A stretch of 64,000 nucleotides of DNA, from contig NC_092039.1 of the NCBI RefSeq assembly GCF_003086295.3, positions 71,505,649 to 71,569,648 on the forward strand, written 5' to 3'. Under the pieces are notes generated by a model, which was given only the letters and a program-made list of their open reading frames with translations, made no database searches and had not been told where the DNA came from. Position numbers and translations under genes: made by a program. Within the stretch, counting starts at the first letter, position 1. The number at the start of each line of letters is the position of its first letter. This DNA comes from Arachis hypogaea. Lineage: Eukaryota > Streptophyta > Magnoliopsida > Fabales > Fabaceae. Shown here in pieces: positions 32,261 through 45,221 of this stretch.

Positions 32261-33909
32261 TGGTGCACGAAATTGTGATCATCAACAATGGTGCCAAAAA
32301 CTTGGTAGTGCTCTCAAACGTGAATCACACTTTGTCACAACTTCGCACAACTAACCAGCAAGTGCACTGGGTCGTCCAAGTAATACCTTACGTGAGTAAG
32401 GGTCGATCCCACGGAGATTGTTGGTATGAAGCAAGCTATGGTCATCTTGTAAATCTCAATTAGGTAGATTCAAATGGTTATAAAGGTTTCGAAATTAATA
32501 ATAAATAAAATATAGAATAAGATAGAGATACTTATGTAAATCATTGGTAGAAATTTCAGATAAGTGTATGGAGATGCTGTGTTCCTTCTGAATCTCTGCT
32601 TTCCTGCTGCTTTCATCCAATCCTTCTTACTCTTTTCCATGGCAAGCTGTATGTAGGGCATCACCGTTGTCAATGGCTACATCCCATCCTCTCAGTGAAA
32701 ATGGTCCAAATGCTCTATCACAGTACGGCTAATCATCTGTCGGTTCTCGATCATGTCGGAATAGAATCTATTGATTCTTTTGCGTTTGTCACTACGCCCA
32801 ACAATTGCGAGTTTGAAGCTCGTCACAGTCATTCAATCCTTGAATCCTACTTGGAATACCACATACAAGGTTTAGACTTTCTGGATTCTCAAGAATGGCC
32901 ACCAATAATTCTAGCTTATACCACGAAGATCCTGATTAAGGAATCCAAGAGATACACGCTCGTTCTAAGGTAGAACGGAAGTGGTTGTTAGTCACGCATT
33001 CATAGGTGAGAATGATGATGAGTGTCATGGATCATCACATTCGTCATGTTGAAGTGCAACGAATATCTTAGAACAAGAATAAGCTGAATTGAATAGAAAA
33101 TAGTAGTAATTGCATTAAAACTCGAGGTACAACAGAGCTCCACACCCTTAATCTATGGTGTGTAGAAACTTCACCGTTAAAAATACATAAGTGATGGTCC
33201 AGGCATGGCCAAATGGCCAGCCTCCAAAATATGATATGAATTCAAACAATAGGGAAGAGGACCCAGTCAAAGACTAGACACTAGTATACTACTAAAAAGT
33301 TTTATTTATACTAAACTAGCTACTAGGGTTTACAGAAATAAGTCTAAGTGCAGAAATCCACTTCCGGGGCCCACTTTGGTGTGTGCTTGGGCTGAACTTG
33401 AGCTTTTCACATGCAGAGGCTTCTTTTGGAGTTAAACGCCAAGTTGTAACGTGTTTTTGGTGTTTAACTCTGGTTTGTGATGTGTTTCTGGCGTTTGACT
33501 CCAGAATGCAGCATGGAACTGGCGTTGAACGCCAGTTTGCGTTGTCTAAGATCGAACAAAGTATAGACCATTATATATTGCTGGAAAGCCCTGGATGTCT
33601 AATTTCCAACGCCGTTAAGAGCGCGCCATTTGGAGTTCTGTAGCTCCAGAAAATCCATTTCGAGTGCAGGGAGGTCAGAATCCAACAGCATCAGCAGTCC
33701 TTTGTCAGCCTCCTATCAGATTTTTGCTCAGGTCCCTCAATTTCAGTTCGAAAATATCTGAAATCACAGAAAAACACACAAACTCATAGTAAAGTCCAGA
33801 AATGTGAATTTCGCATAAAAACTAATGAAAACATCCCTAAAAGTAGCTAGATCCTACTAAAAACTACCTAAAAACAATGTCAAAAGGCGTATAAATTATC
33901 CGCTCATCA
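32261..33909 (-). repeat. 3' LTR of element B
   Basis: 1649 bp. The plus-strand view runs TGGTGCACGAAATTGTGAT to TTATCCGCTCATCA and pairs with 54005-55649. GGCGTT palindromes lie at 33428-33540 and the shared module at 33564-33680. Confidence 0.93.
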
Positions 33910-35047
33910 CAACACCAAACTTAAATCGTTGCTTGTCCCCAAGCAACTGAAAATCAAATGGGATAAAAAGAAGAGAATATACTATAAATCTCAAGACATC
34001 AATGAATATTAGTTTTAGTTAGATGAGTGGGACTTGTAGCTTTTTGCTTCTGAACAGTTTTGGCATCTCACTTTATCCTTTGAAGTTTAGAATGATTGGC
34101 ATCTATAGGAACTCAGAGTTCAGATAGTGTTATTAATTCTCCTAGTTAAGTATGTTGATTCTTGAACACAGCTACTTTTATGAGTCTTGGCCGTGGCCCT
34201 AAGCACTTTGTTTTCTAGTATTACCACCGGATACATAAATGCCACAGACACATGACTGGGTGAACCTTTTCAGATTGTGACTAAGCTTTGCTAAAGTCCC
34301 CAGCTAGAGGTGTCCAGAGCTCTTAAGCACACTCTTTTTGCTTTGGATCACGACTTTAACCACTCAGTCTCAAGCTTTTCACTTGGACCTACATGCCACA
34401 AGCACATGGTTAGGGACAGCTTGATTTAGCCGCTTAGGTTTGGATTTTATTTCCTTGGGCCCTCCTATCCATTGATGCTCAAAGCCTTGGATCCTTTTTA
34501 CCCTTGCCTTTTGGTTTTAAGGGCTATTGGCTTTTTCTGCTTACTTTTTCTTTTTCTTTTATTTTTTTGCCACTTTTTTTTTGCAAGCTTTGTTATTCAC
34601 TGCTTTTTCTTGCTTCAAGAATCAATTTTATGATTTTTCAGATAATCAATAACATTTCTCTTTTTCATCATTCTTTCAAGAGCCAACAATTTTAACATTC
34701 ATAAACAACAAGAAAAAAAATATGCACTGTTCAAGCATTCATTCAGAAAACAAAAAGTATTGTCACCACATCAATATAATTAAACTAAATTTAAGGATGA
34801 ATTCGAAACTCATGTACTTCTTGTTCTTTTGTATTAAAAAAATTTTTCATTTAAGAAAGGTGAAGGATTCATGGAATTATTCATAGCCTTAAGACATAGT
34901 TTCTAATACTAATGATCATGTAGTAAAGACACAAACATAGACAAATATATAGCATAAAAACAGAAAAATAGAGAAATAAGAACAAGGAATGAGTCCACCT
35001 TAGTGATGGTGGCGTCTTCTTCTTGAAGGACCAATGATGTCCTTGAG
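33910..35047 (-). other. Element B 3' untranslated region
   Basis: It starts at the LTR with AACACCAAACTTAAAT (reverse of AAGTTTGGTGTT) and GCTTGTCCCCAAGC. A pyrimidine-rich stretch near 34531-34600 is the counterpart of A's purine-rich tract. No gene was recognised. Confidence 0.6.
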
Positions 35048-36047
35048 CTATTGGTGTTCCACCCTTAATTGATTCATGTCCTGACTCAATCCTTCTAGGG
35101 AAGTGTTAAGTTGTTTCCAATAGTTGTTTGGAGGAAAATGCATCCCTTGAGGTATCTCAGGAATTTCTTGACGATGAGCTTCCTCATGTGTCTCTTGAGA
35201 TCCATGAATGGGCTCTCTTGTTTGCTCCATCCTCTTCTTAGTGATGGGCTTGTCCTCTTCAATGAAGATGTCTCCTTCTATGACAACTCCAGCTGAGTAG
35301 CATAGATGGCAAATAAGATGAGGAGGGCTTTTCGGCTACTTTGTAGAGTTCTAGAGAAATGACTTCATGAACTTCTACTTCCTCTCCAATTATGATGCTA
35401 TGGATCATGATGACCCGATCCGTAGTAACTTCGGATCGATTGCTAGTGGGGATGATGGAGCGTTGGATGAACTCCAACCATCCTCTAGCCACGGGCTTAA
35501 GGTCCAGTCTTCTTAATTAAACCGGCTTGCCTTTTGAGTCTCTTTTCTACTGAGCTCCTTCAACACATATGTCCATAAGGACTTGGTCCAACCTTTGATC
35601 AAAGTTGACCCTTCTAGTGTAGGGGCATGCATCTTCTTGCATCATAGGCAAGTTGAATGCCATCCTTACATTTTCTGGACTGAAATCTAAGCATTTCCCT
35701 CGAACCATTGTAAGATAATTCTTTGGATTTGAGTTCATACTTTGATCATGGTTCCTAGTGATCCATGCATTGGCATAGAACTCTTGAACCATTAAGATTC
35801 TGACTTGTTGAATGGGGTTGGTTAGAACTTCCCAACCTCTTCTTTGGATCTCATGTCGGATCTTCGGATACTCATTCTTCTTGAGCATGAAAGGGACCTC
35901 AGGGATCACCTTCTTCTTGGCCACAACTTCATAGAAGTGGTCTTGATGGACCTTTGAGATGAATCTCTCCATCTCCCATGACTCAGAGGTGGAAGCTTTT
36001 GTCTTCCCTTTCTTCTTTCTAGAGGTTTCTCCGGCCTTAGGTGCCAT
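35048..36047 (-). pseudogene. Element B second ORF, plant transposon protein domain, broken
   Basis: It starts at 36047: MAPKAGETSRKKKGKTKAST, a basic N-terminus missing from the A copy, then FISKVHQDHFYEVVAKKKV, EIQRRGWEVLTNPI, EFYANAWITRNHD, VRGKCLDFSPENVRMAFNLP and RRVNFDQRLDQVLMDICVEGAQ. It is broken by a stop after EGAQ (near 35547) and another after KGKPV, then VARGWLEFIQRSIIPTSN and a frameshift near 35320 before VVIEGD.FIEEDKPITKKRMEQ. It ends QLNTSLEGLSQDMNQLRVEHQ. The stop after GKPV/GKPI sits at the same alignment column in A. The function is unknown. Confidence 0.78.
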
Positions 36048-37137
36048 AGATGGTTATGGAAAAACAAAAAGCTATGCTTTTACCACACCAAACTTAGAAT
36101 GTTTCTCGCCCTCGAGCAAAGAAAAGAAAGAATAGAAAAAGAAAAAGAAGATATGAAGGAAAGGGAGAGGGATGTGTATTCGGCCAAAGAGGAGAAGAGA
36201 GGGTTGTGATGTGTGAAAATGAAGAAAGATTGAGGGGTTTATATAGTGGAGGGGGAGGGTAGTAGGTGCAGTCATTTAGGGTGGGTTTGGGTGGGAAAGA
36301 GATTTTGAATTTGAAGGTAGGTGGGGTTTATGGGGAATAGTGGATGGATGTGAGTAGTGAAGAGGTGATGGGGAAGAGAGATTGAGGTGATTGGTGAAGG
36401 GTTTTTAGGGAAGAATGTTATTGGATTGTGTGAAGAATAGAGAAGGTGAGTTGAGGTAGGTAGGGATCCTGTGGGGTCCACAGATCCTGAGATTATCCTG
36501 TGGGGTCTACAGATCATGAGGTGTCAAGGATTTATCATCCCTGCACCAATGGGGCGTGTAAAATGCCCTCTGCATGCAATCCTGGCGTTCAACGCCAGAT
36601 TGATGCTTGTTTCTGGCATTCAACGCCAATCTACAGCATGTTTCTGGCATTAAACGCCAATTCCATGCTTGTTTCTTTCTGGCGTTTAACGCCAGCTTTC
36701 TTCAAGGTGCAATCCTGGCGTTTGAATGCCAGACTGCTGCTTGTTTCTGGCGTTCAACACCAGATTCATGCTCTGTTCTGGTGTCGAACGCCAGCCAGAT
36801 GCTCCTTACTGGCGTTTAAATGCCAGTAAGCTCTTCCTCCAGGGTGTGCTGTTTCCTCTGCTATTTTTTATTCTGTTTTTAATTTTAGTATTTGTTTTGT
36901 GACTCCACATGATCATGAACCTAATAAAACATAAAAGAACAATAAAATTAAAGATAAATAAAAATTGGGCCGCCTCCCAATAAGCACTTCTTTAATATCA
37001 ATAGCTTGACAGTAAGCTCTCATGGAGCTTCACATATATTCAGTGCATTGTTGGGACCTCCCAACACCAAACTTAGAGTTTGGTTGTGGCCTCCCAACAC
37101 CAAACTTAGAGTTTGATTGTGGGAGCTTTGTTTGACT
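36048..37137 (-). other. Element B spacer with GGCGTT palindrome array
   Basis: The array at 36582-36829 has about eight CTGGCGTTNAACGCCAG units separated by GATTGATGCTTGTTT-like text, a near-tandem of 30-35 bases. ACACCAAACTTAGA phrases (reverse of AAGTTTGGTGT) occur near 36085, 37071 and 37100. Short frames across the array are incidental. Confidence 0.82.
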
Positions 37138-38461
37138 CTATATTGAGAGAAGCTTATCGTGCCTCTTTTTCATGTTTACAGAGGGATACCCTTGGGCCTT
37201 AAACACAAGGTAGTCCCCATTCAATTGAATGACTAATTCTCCTCTGTTAACATCAATCACAGCTCCTGTTGTGGCTAGGAAGGGTCTTCCAAGGATGATG
37301 CATTCATCCTCTTCCTTCCTAGTGTCTAGGATTATGAAATCAGCAGGGATGTAAAGGCCTTTAACCTTTACTAACACGTCCTCTACCAATCCATAAGCTT
37401 GTCTTATTGACTTGTTTGCCATCTACAATGAGAATGTGGCAGCCTGTACCTCAAAGATTCCCAGTTTCTCCATTACAAAGAGTGGCATAAGATTTATACC
37501 TGACCCCAGGTCACACAGAGCCTTCTCAAAGGTCATGGTGCCCATGGTACAGGGTATTAAGAATTTACCAGGATCTTGTTTCTTTTGAGGTATAGTTTGC
37601 TGAACCCATGTATCTAGTTCACTAATGAGCAAGGGAGGTGCATCTTCCCAAGTCTCATTACCAAACAACTTGGCATTCAACTTCATGATAGCTCCTAAAT
37701 ATTGAGCAACTTACTCTCCAGTTACAATTTCATCCTCTTCAGATGAAGAATGGTTTTCAGAGCTCATGAATGGCAGAAGGAGGTTTAAAAGAATCTCTAT
37801 GGTCTCTATATGAGCCTCAGATTCCTTTAGGTCCTCAATAGGGAACTCCTTCTTGTTTGGGAGACGTCCCATGAGGTCTTCCTTATTGGGATTCACGTCC
37901 TCCCCTTCCTCTCTAGGTTCGACCATTTTGATTATGTCAATGGCCTTGCACTCTCTTTTTGGATTTTTTTCAGTATTGCTTGGGAGAGTACTAGGAAGAG
38001 TTTCAGTGATTTTCTTACTCAGCTGGCCCACTTGTGCCTCAAATTTCTGATGGAGGACCTTGTTTCACTCATGAAACTTAAAGTGGTCTTAGACAGATCA
38101 GAGACTATATTTGCTAAGCTAGAGGAGCTCTACTCAGAATGCTCTGTCTGTTGCTGAGAAGATGATGGAAAAGGCTTGTTATTGCTAAGCCTGTATCTTC
38201 CACCATTATTAAAGCCTTGTTGGGGCTTTTGTTGATCCTTCCATGAGAAGTTTGGATGATTTCTCCATGAAGAATTATAGGTGTTCCTATAGGGTTCACC
38301 CATGTAATTCACCTCTGCCATTGCAGGGTTCTCAGGATCATAAGCTTCTTCTTCAGAAGATGCCTTTTTAGTACTATTGGATGCATTTTGCCATCCATTC
38401 AGACTTTGAGAAATCATGTTGACTTGCTGAGTCAATATTTTGTTCTGAGCCAATATGGCAT
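37138..38461 (-). pseudogene. Element B gag C-terminus and protease
   Basis: From 38461 downward: ILAQNKILTQQVNMISQSLNGW, AMAEVNYMGEPYRNTYNSSW, FNNGGRYRLSN, a stop at 38130-38132, a frameshift near 38040, GQLSKKITETLPSTLPSNTE, an acidic linker, a stop near 37711, MKLNAKLFGNETW, the protease site ALCDLGSGINLMPLFVMEKLG, a stop after FSL (37423-37425), then IPADFIILDTRKEEDECIILGRPFLATTG. The stop after FSL is at the same column as in element C. No polymerase follows. Confidence 0.85.
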
Positions 38462-40028
38462 TGATGAGCGGATAATTTATACGCTTTTTGGCATTGTTTT
38501 TAGGTAGTTTTTAGTAAGTTCAAGCTACTTTTAAGGATGTTTTCATTAGTTTTTATGTTAAATTCACATTTCTGGACTTTACTATGAGTTTGTGTGTTTT
38601 TCTGTGATTTCAGGTAATTTCTGGCTGAAATTGAGAGACTTGAGCAAAATTCTGATAGGAGGCTGACAAAGGACTGCTGATGCTGTTGGAAAGTAGACAT
38701 CCAGAGCTTTCCAGCAATATATAATAGTCCATACTTTATTCAGGAACTGACGACGTAAACTGGCACTCAACGCCAGTTCCATGTTGCTGTCTGGAGTAAA
38801 ATGCCAGAAACACGTCACGACCCGGAGTTAAACGCCCAAAACACGTTACAACTTGGAGTTCAACTCCAAAAGAAGCCTCATCTCAAACACACACCAAGTG
38901 GGCCCCGGAAGTGGATTTATTCATCAATTACTTACTCATGTAAACCCCAGTAGCTAGTCTAGTATAAATAGGATAATTTACTATTGTATTAGACATCTTT
39001 GGTCTCAGTTTTATTTTATTCTTCATCTGAGGAGACTATTGATCAAGTTTTGGGGGGCTGGCCATTCGGCCATGCCTGAACCTTTCACTTATGTATTTTC
39101 AACGGTGGAGTTTCTACACACCATAGATTAAGGGTGTGGAGCTCTGCTGTACCTCAAGTTTCAATGCAATTACTATTATTTTCTGTCAAATTCGAATTAT
39201 TCCTATTCTAAGATATTCGTTGCACTTCAACTTGATGAATGTGATGATCCGTGACACTCATCATCATTCTCACCTATGAACGCGTGTGATTGACAACCAC
39301 TTTCCTTCTACCCTAGACTGGGCGCATATCTCTTGGATTCCTTAAACAGAATCTTCGTGGTATAAGCTAGAATTGATGGCGGCATTCATGGGAATCCGGA
39401 AGGTCTAACCTTGTCTGTGGTATTCCGAGTAGGATTCCGGAATTGAATGACTGTGACGAGCTTCAAACTCCTAAAGGCTGGGCGTTAGTGACAGACGCAA
39501 AAGAATCAAGGGATTCTACTCCAACCTGATTGGGAACCGACAGATGATTAGCCGTGCTGTGACAAAGCATTTGGACCTTTTTCACTGAGAGGATGGGATG
39601 TAGCCATTGACAACAGTGATGCCCTACATACAGCTTGCCATAGAAGGGACTGATAAAATTGGATAAAAGCAGTAGGAAAGCAGAGATTCAGGAGGAACAC
39701 AGCATCTCCATACGCCTATCTGAAATCCCCATCATTGGATTACATGAGTAACTTTATCTTTATTTTATGTTTATTATTTATTAATTTTCGAAAATCCATA
39801 ATCAATTACTATCCGCCTGACTGAGATTTACAAGATGACCATAACTTGCTTCATACCAACAATCTCTGTGGAATCGACCCTTACTGACGTAAGGTTTATT
39901 ACTTGGACGACCCAGTACACTTGCTGGTTTGTTAAACGGACTTGTGTCCACACATAGCAAAGAGCCATTATAATTATTCCATACAACAATAAAGAGTACA
40001 ACATTGATGATCACAATTTTGTCCACCA
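38462..40028 (+). mobile_element. Solo LTR S3 inside element B gag
   Basis: 1567 bp, plus orientation, TGATGAGCGGATAATTTATA to TTGTCCACCA. Target duplication GGCAT at 38457-38461 and 40029-40033. It cuts gag between NA and ILAQNK. Palindromes lie at 38760-38880. Confidence 0.93.
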
Positions 40029-40373
40029 GGCATTCAGAGCATCAATTTCAAGAACTCCCTTCCTCTGAGGCATCTCATTACTCACAGAATTCCTCTCAGA
40101 AGTGTACATGAATTGGTTATTTGCAACCATGTCAATGAGTTCTTGAGCTTCTGCAGGCGTTTTCTTTAGGTGAATGGATCCACCTGCAGAATGGTCCAGT
40201 GACATCTTAGAGAACTCAGATAGACCATAATAGAATATATCCAAAATGGTCCACTCTGAAAGCATGTCAGAAGGACACCTTTTGGTCATCTGTTTGTATC
40301 TTTCCTAAGCTTCATAGAGGGATTCACCATCTTTTTGTTTGAAGGTCTGAACATCCACTCTAAGCTTGCTCAG
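40029..40373 (-). pseudogene. Element B gag, middle piece
   Basis: From 40373 downward it codes for SKLRVDVQTFKQKDGESLYE, a stop, then QMTKRCPSDMLSEWTILDIF, DHSAGGSIHLKKTPAEAQEL and ERNSVSNEMPQRKGVLEIDALNA. It joins the piece at 51970-52499 on one side (across element C) and 37138-38461 on the other (across S3). Confidence 0.85.
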
Positions 40374-40513
40374 TGGTGGGCGAAATTGTGATCATCAACA
40401 ATGGCTCCAAAGGCTTGGTGCTCTCAAACGTGAATCACACTTTGTCACAACTCTGCACAACAAACCAGCAAGTGTACTGGGTCGTCCAAGTAATACCTTA
40501 CGTGAGTAAGGGT

Positions 40514-42695
40514 TGATGCGTGAAAACTTGTCTCTCAACAAATTTCCCTTCGGCAAGTATACCGAATTGTCGTCAAGTAAAACTCACAATAGAGTGAGGT
40601 CAAATCCTACAAGGATTGATTGGTCAAGCAACTTTAGTTAGAAGAATATGCTAGTTGAGCTAAACAGAATTGAGATTGAAATGCAGGAATTTAAATGACT
40701 AGAAAGTAAATAACAGAAATTAAAGTGCAGAATCTTAAATGGGGAGTTAGGAATGTGAGCAGGAAATTAAATGGCAGAAAGTAAATAGAATGGGTAAGAT
40801 CAGAAATGGGGATATCATTGGGTTTAGGAGATGTTGCGTTCTCTGGATCAAGTTCATTCTCATCTCTTCATCAATCAATGCATTCATTAATCTCCTTGGC
40901 AATCTTAAGTGATTGGATCCCAATTCCTTGGCAATCCAATCTCTCTAAGCTTGAACAATTGCCCAATTCCTTGATTTAATTGCTCATGGGAAGAGATGAA
41001 AGTGTGGTCACTAATTATATCACATGTATTTCCAAATCAAAGTGTTGGGAGGATTAAATGTCACAATATCCATCTAAACCCCAATTTGGTCCAACATGAG
41101 AAAGCATTTCTAGCATGATTTTCTCATCCCTTTTCCAAGGTTCAAAGGAGATCCAATTATGGAGAGTTTCTTTTCCAAGACAACTAACCAATTGAATTAA
41201 GATCGAAAGCTTTCTAGTAAGATCAAGAGAAAAGAAAGAAGAAGAAGAATGAAAACTATAATTGATCCATCAAATTACAACAGAGCTCCCTAACCCAATG
41301 AAAGGGGTTTAGTTGTTCATAGCTCTAGGAATAAAAAATGGCAGAAAAGAAGAATCCATGCTAGAAGTATATATGCAGAGAGTAGTTCCCAAAAGTGCTA
41401 AGCCTCTCTCTAGTTCAAAACTACTCCTATTTATACTACTCCTCATGATCTTCTAGTGAGTTCTTCAAGTCTTGGATGTGGGCTCTGGACCTTGAGTTGA
41501 AGCAATTCTCATCTTTAGTGGGCCCAGCTTGCAGAGAAATAAGAATTAGGCTTGGGCATTTAGTGAGATTAATGTTGGGTAATATTTTGAGTGCGAGAAT
41601 GTTAGTGGCATTCACTTTTTCCACTAACGTTCCACCCTTATATACCCACGTTAATTCCAACATTAGAAATTTTAACGTGACTTTTAACGTTTCTTACTCA
41701 ATCCTTGGCCAACATTAATGGGACTCACTTTTTCCCATTAACATTGGCTTGTGCCCCTTTTTCGCAAATGTTAATGGGAATCACTTTTCCCATTAACGTT
41801 GCTTGCCTCTTGCCCCTACGTTAGATCTCACGTTAGCTTGGCTAATGTAGCTCTTAACGTGGGTCTCTATCACCTTCAAGAGCGTTAGTGACACTCACCT
41901 TTGTCACTAACGCTCCAATTGCCTTAAGTCCCTACGTTAGAACCCACGTTAACTAAGTTAACGTGGCTCTTAACGTAGTAATGAAGCCATCTCCCAACGT
42001 TAGTGACAAAAGTGAGTGTCACTAACGTTGGTTCTTTGAATTCAACTCCACGTTAACTCTCACGTTAACAATCTTAACGTGAGAGTTAACGTAGGCAATG
42101 CTAATGATCCAACGTTAGTGACAAAAGTGAGTGTCACTAACGTTGGCGTTGTTGATCCTCTTCCACGTTAGAGTTCACGTTAACTAAGTTAACGTGACTC
42201 TTAACGTGGGCATTGCCTAGTTTCCCAACGTTAGTGGTGTTCACTTTTACCACTAACGTTGAGGAGAAACGTTATTGGAGTTCATGTTTTTCGTTAACGT
42301 GGCTCTTAACGTAAGCTATGAATGGCTTCGCAGGCGTTATTGGTGATCACTTTTCTCATTAACGTTGCAAGCTCTTTGCCATCCTACGTTAGTAGTCATG
42401 TTAACTAAGTTAACGTGAATGCCAACGTGGTTCTTCCATGCTTCATTTGTCCTGAAATCAAGCAATTAAAGTGCATCAAAGCTCTAGCTAAAGTCATGAG
42501 ATTATGCATCATCAAATTCTCATGCAATTCTGGCAAAAATCTCATGAAATCATGTAAAATTCACAATAGTTGTTTAAATGAAGGTGTAAGTGTATTTTCA
42601 CCCAAAACTGACATTATTCACTAGGAAAATGCATGAAACTATCCTAAAACAGTAAAGAAAAGGTCAGCAAAACTGGCCTAGATGCCCTGGCATCA
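40514..42695 (-). mobile_element. Solo LTR S4, a different LTR family, inside C's LTR
   Basis: 2182 bp. Minus-strand ends are TGATGCCAGGGCATCTAGG and ...TTTTCACGCATCA. Target duplication AGGGT at 40509-40513 and 42696-42700. Its ends resemble those of S1 in style (TGATG...CATCA, with a short palindrome right at the 5' end). Its body carries the ACGTT hairpin array. Confidence 0.93.
41598..42430. repeat. Alternating ACGTT hairpin array in S4
   Basis: About a dozen inverted repeats of two kinds alternate. Type 1: AACGTTAGTGACA, a short spacer, then TGTCACTAACGTT (42001-42027 and 42111-42145 are perfect or nearly so). Type 2: CACGTTAACT-AAG-TTAACGTG (around 41950, 42175 and 42400). Spacing is roughly 40-75 bases. 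Confidence 0.9.
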
Positions 42696-44209
42696 AGGGT
42701 CGATCCCACAGAGATTGTTGGTATGAAGCAAGCTATGGTCATCTTGTAAATCCCAGTCAGGCGGATTTAACTGGATTAAGAGATTATTGGTTTAAATAAA
42801 GATAATAAAATAAACAGAAAATAAAGATAAAGTTACTCATGTAATTCAATGGTGGGAATTTCAGATAGGTGTATGGAGGTGCTGTGTTCCTTCTGAATCT
42901 CTGCTTTTCTACTTCTTCCTTCTAGTTTTTTATCACTCCTTTCTATGGTAAGCTGTATGTAGGGCATCACTGTTGTCAATGGCTACATCCCATCCTCTAA
43001 GTGAAAATGGTCCAAATACTCTGTCACAACACGGCTAATCATCTGTCAGTTCTCAATCAGGTTGGAATAGAATCCAGTGATTCTTTTGCGTCTGTCACTA
43101 ACGCCCAGCCTTCAGAAGTTTGAAGCTTGTCACAGTCATTCAATCCCGGAATCCTACTCGGAATACCACAGACAAGGTTAGACTTTCTGGATTCCCATGA
43201 ATGCCGCCATCAATTCTAGCTTATACCACGAAGATTCTGATCAAGGAATCCAAGAGATATGCGCCCGGTCTAAGGTAAAAGGAAGTGGTTGTCAGTCACA
43301 CGCGTTCATAGGTGAGAATGATGATGAATGTCATGGATCATCACATTCATCAAGTTGAAGTGCAACGAATATCTTAGAACAGGAATAAATCGAATTGGAT
43401 AGAAAATAGTAGTAATTGCATTAAAACTTGAGGTACAACAGAGCTCCACACACTTAATCTATGGTGTGTAGAAACTCCACCGTTGAAAATACATAAGTGA
43501 GAGGTCCAGGCATGGCCGAATGGCCAGCCCCCAAATCTAAGAACTAAATGTCCCAAGATTGAATAATGCAATCGAAGATCTCTAATAAACTAGTAAAAAG
43601 TTCTATTTTTACTAAACTAGCTACAAGGGTTTACAGAGGTAAGTAATTGATGTATAAATTCACTTTCGAGGCCCACTTGGTGTGTGCTTGGGCTGAGCCT
43701 AATCTATTCATGAGCTGAGACTTCTCTTGGAGTTGAACGCCAAGTTGTAACGTGTTTTGGGCATTCAACTCTGGTTCGTGACGTGTTTCTGGCGTTTGAC
43801 TCCAGAATGCAGCATGGAACTGGCGTTGAGCGCCAGTTTACGTCATCAAATATCAACTAAAGTAGGAATTATTATATATTGCTGGAAAGCTCTGAATGTC
43901 TACTTTTCAACGCCGTTGAGAGCGTGCCATTTGAAGTTCTTTAGCTCCAGAAAATCTCATTTGAGTGCAGGGAGGTCAGATTCCAACAACATCAGCAGTC
44001 CATTGTCAACCTCCTATCAGAGTTTTGCTCAGATCCCTCAATTTTAGCCAGAAAATACCTGAAATCATTGAAAAACACATAAACTCATAGTAAAGTCCAG
44101 AAATGTGAATTTAGCATAAAAACTAATGAAAACATCCCTAAAAGTTACTAGATCATACTAAAAACTATCTAAAAAAATGCCAAAAAGCGTATAAATTATC
44201 CGCTCATCA

Positions 44210-45221
44210 CAACACCAAACTTAAATTGTTGCTTGTCCCCAAGCAACTGAAAATCAATTAGGATAAAAAGAAGAGAATATATTATAAATCCCAAATTATC
44301 AATGAATATTAATTCTAATTAGATGAGCGGGACTTGTAGCTTTTTGCTTCTGAACAGTTTTGGCATCTCACTTTTTCCTTTGAAGTTTAGAATGATTGGC
44401 TTCTATAGGAACTTAGAATTTCATATAGTGTTATTGATTCTCCTCGTTAAGTTTGTTGATTCTTGAACACAGCTACTTTTATGAGTCTTGGCCGTGGCCC
44501 TAAGCATTTTGTTTTCCAGTATTACCACCGGATACATAAATGCCACAGACACATGACTGGGTGAACCTTTTCAGATTGTGACTCAGCTTTGCTAGAGTCC
44601 CCAGTTAGAGGTGTCCAGAGCTCTTAAGCAAACTCTTTTTGCTTTGGATCACGACTTTAACCACTCAGTCTCAAGCTTTTCACTTGGACCTGCATGCCAC
44701 AAGCACATGGTTAGGGACAGCTTGATTTAGCCGCTTAGGCCTAAATTTTATTTCCTTGGGCCCTCCTATCCATTGATACTCAAAGCCTTGGATCCTTTTT
44801 ACCCTTGCCTTTTGGTTTTAAGGGCTATTGGCTTTTTCTGCTTGCTTTTTCTTTTTAAAATTTTTTTTGCCACTTTTTTTTTTGCAAGCTTTTGCTATTC
44901 ACTGCTTTTTCTTGCTTCAAGAATCAATTTCATGATTTTTCAGATCATCAATAACATTTTTCTTTGTTCATCATTCTTTCAAGAGCCAACAACTTTAACA
45001 TTTATAAACAACAAGATAAAAAATATGCACTGTTTAAGCATTCATTCAGAAAACAAAAAGTATTGTGACCACATCAATATAAGTAAATTAAATTCAAGGA
45101 CAATTTTCGAAATTTAGGTACTTCTTGTTCTTTTGAATTAAAAACATTTTTCATTTAAGATAGGTGAAGGATTTATGGAATTTATTCATAGCTTTAAGAC
45201 ATAGTTACTACATACTAATGA
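44210..45221 (-). other. Element C 3' untranslated region
   Basis: Closely parallels 33910-35047 of element B, including AACACCAAACTTAAAT at the LTR edge and the pyrimidine-rich tract at 44840-44895. No gene was recognised. Confidence 0.6.

Larger units (their letters stand above)
40374..44209 (-). repeat. 3' LTR of element C, interrupted by S4
   Basis: 40374-40513 and 42701-44209 together match 50319-51969. The break coincides with the AGGGT duplication. Palindromes lie at 43730-43840. Confidence 0.92.
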
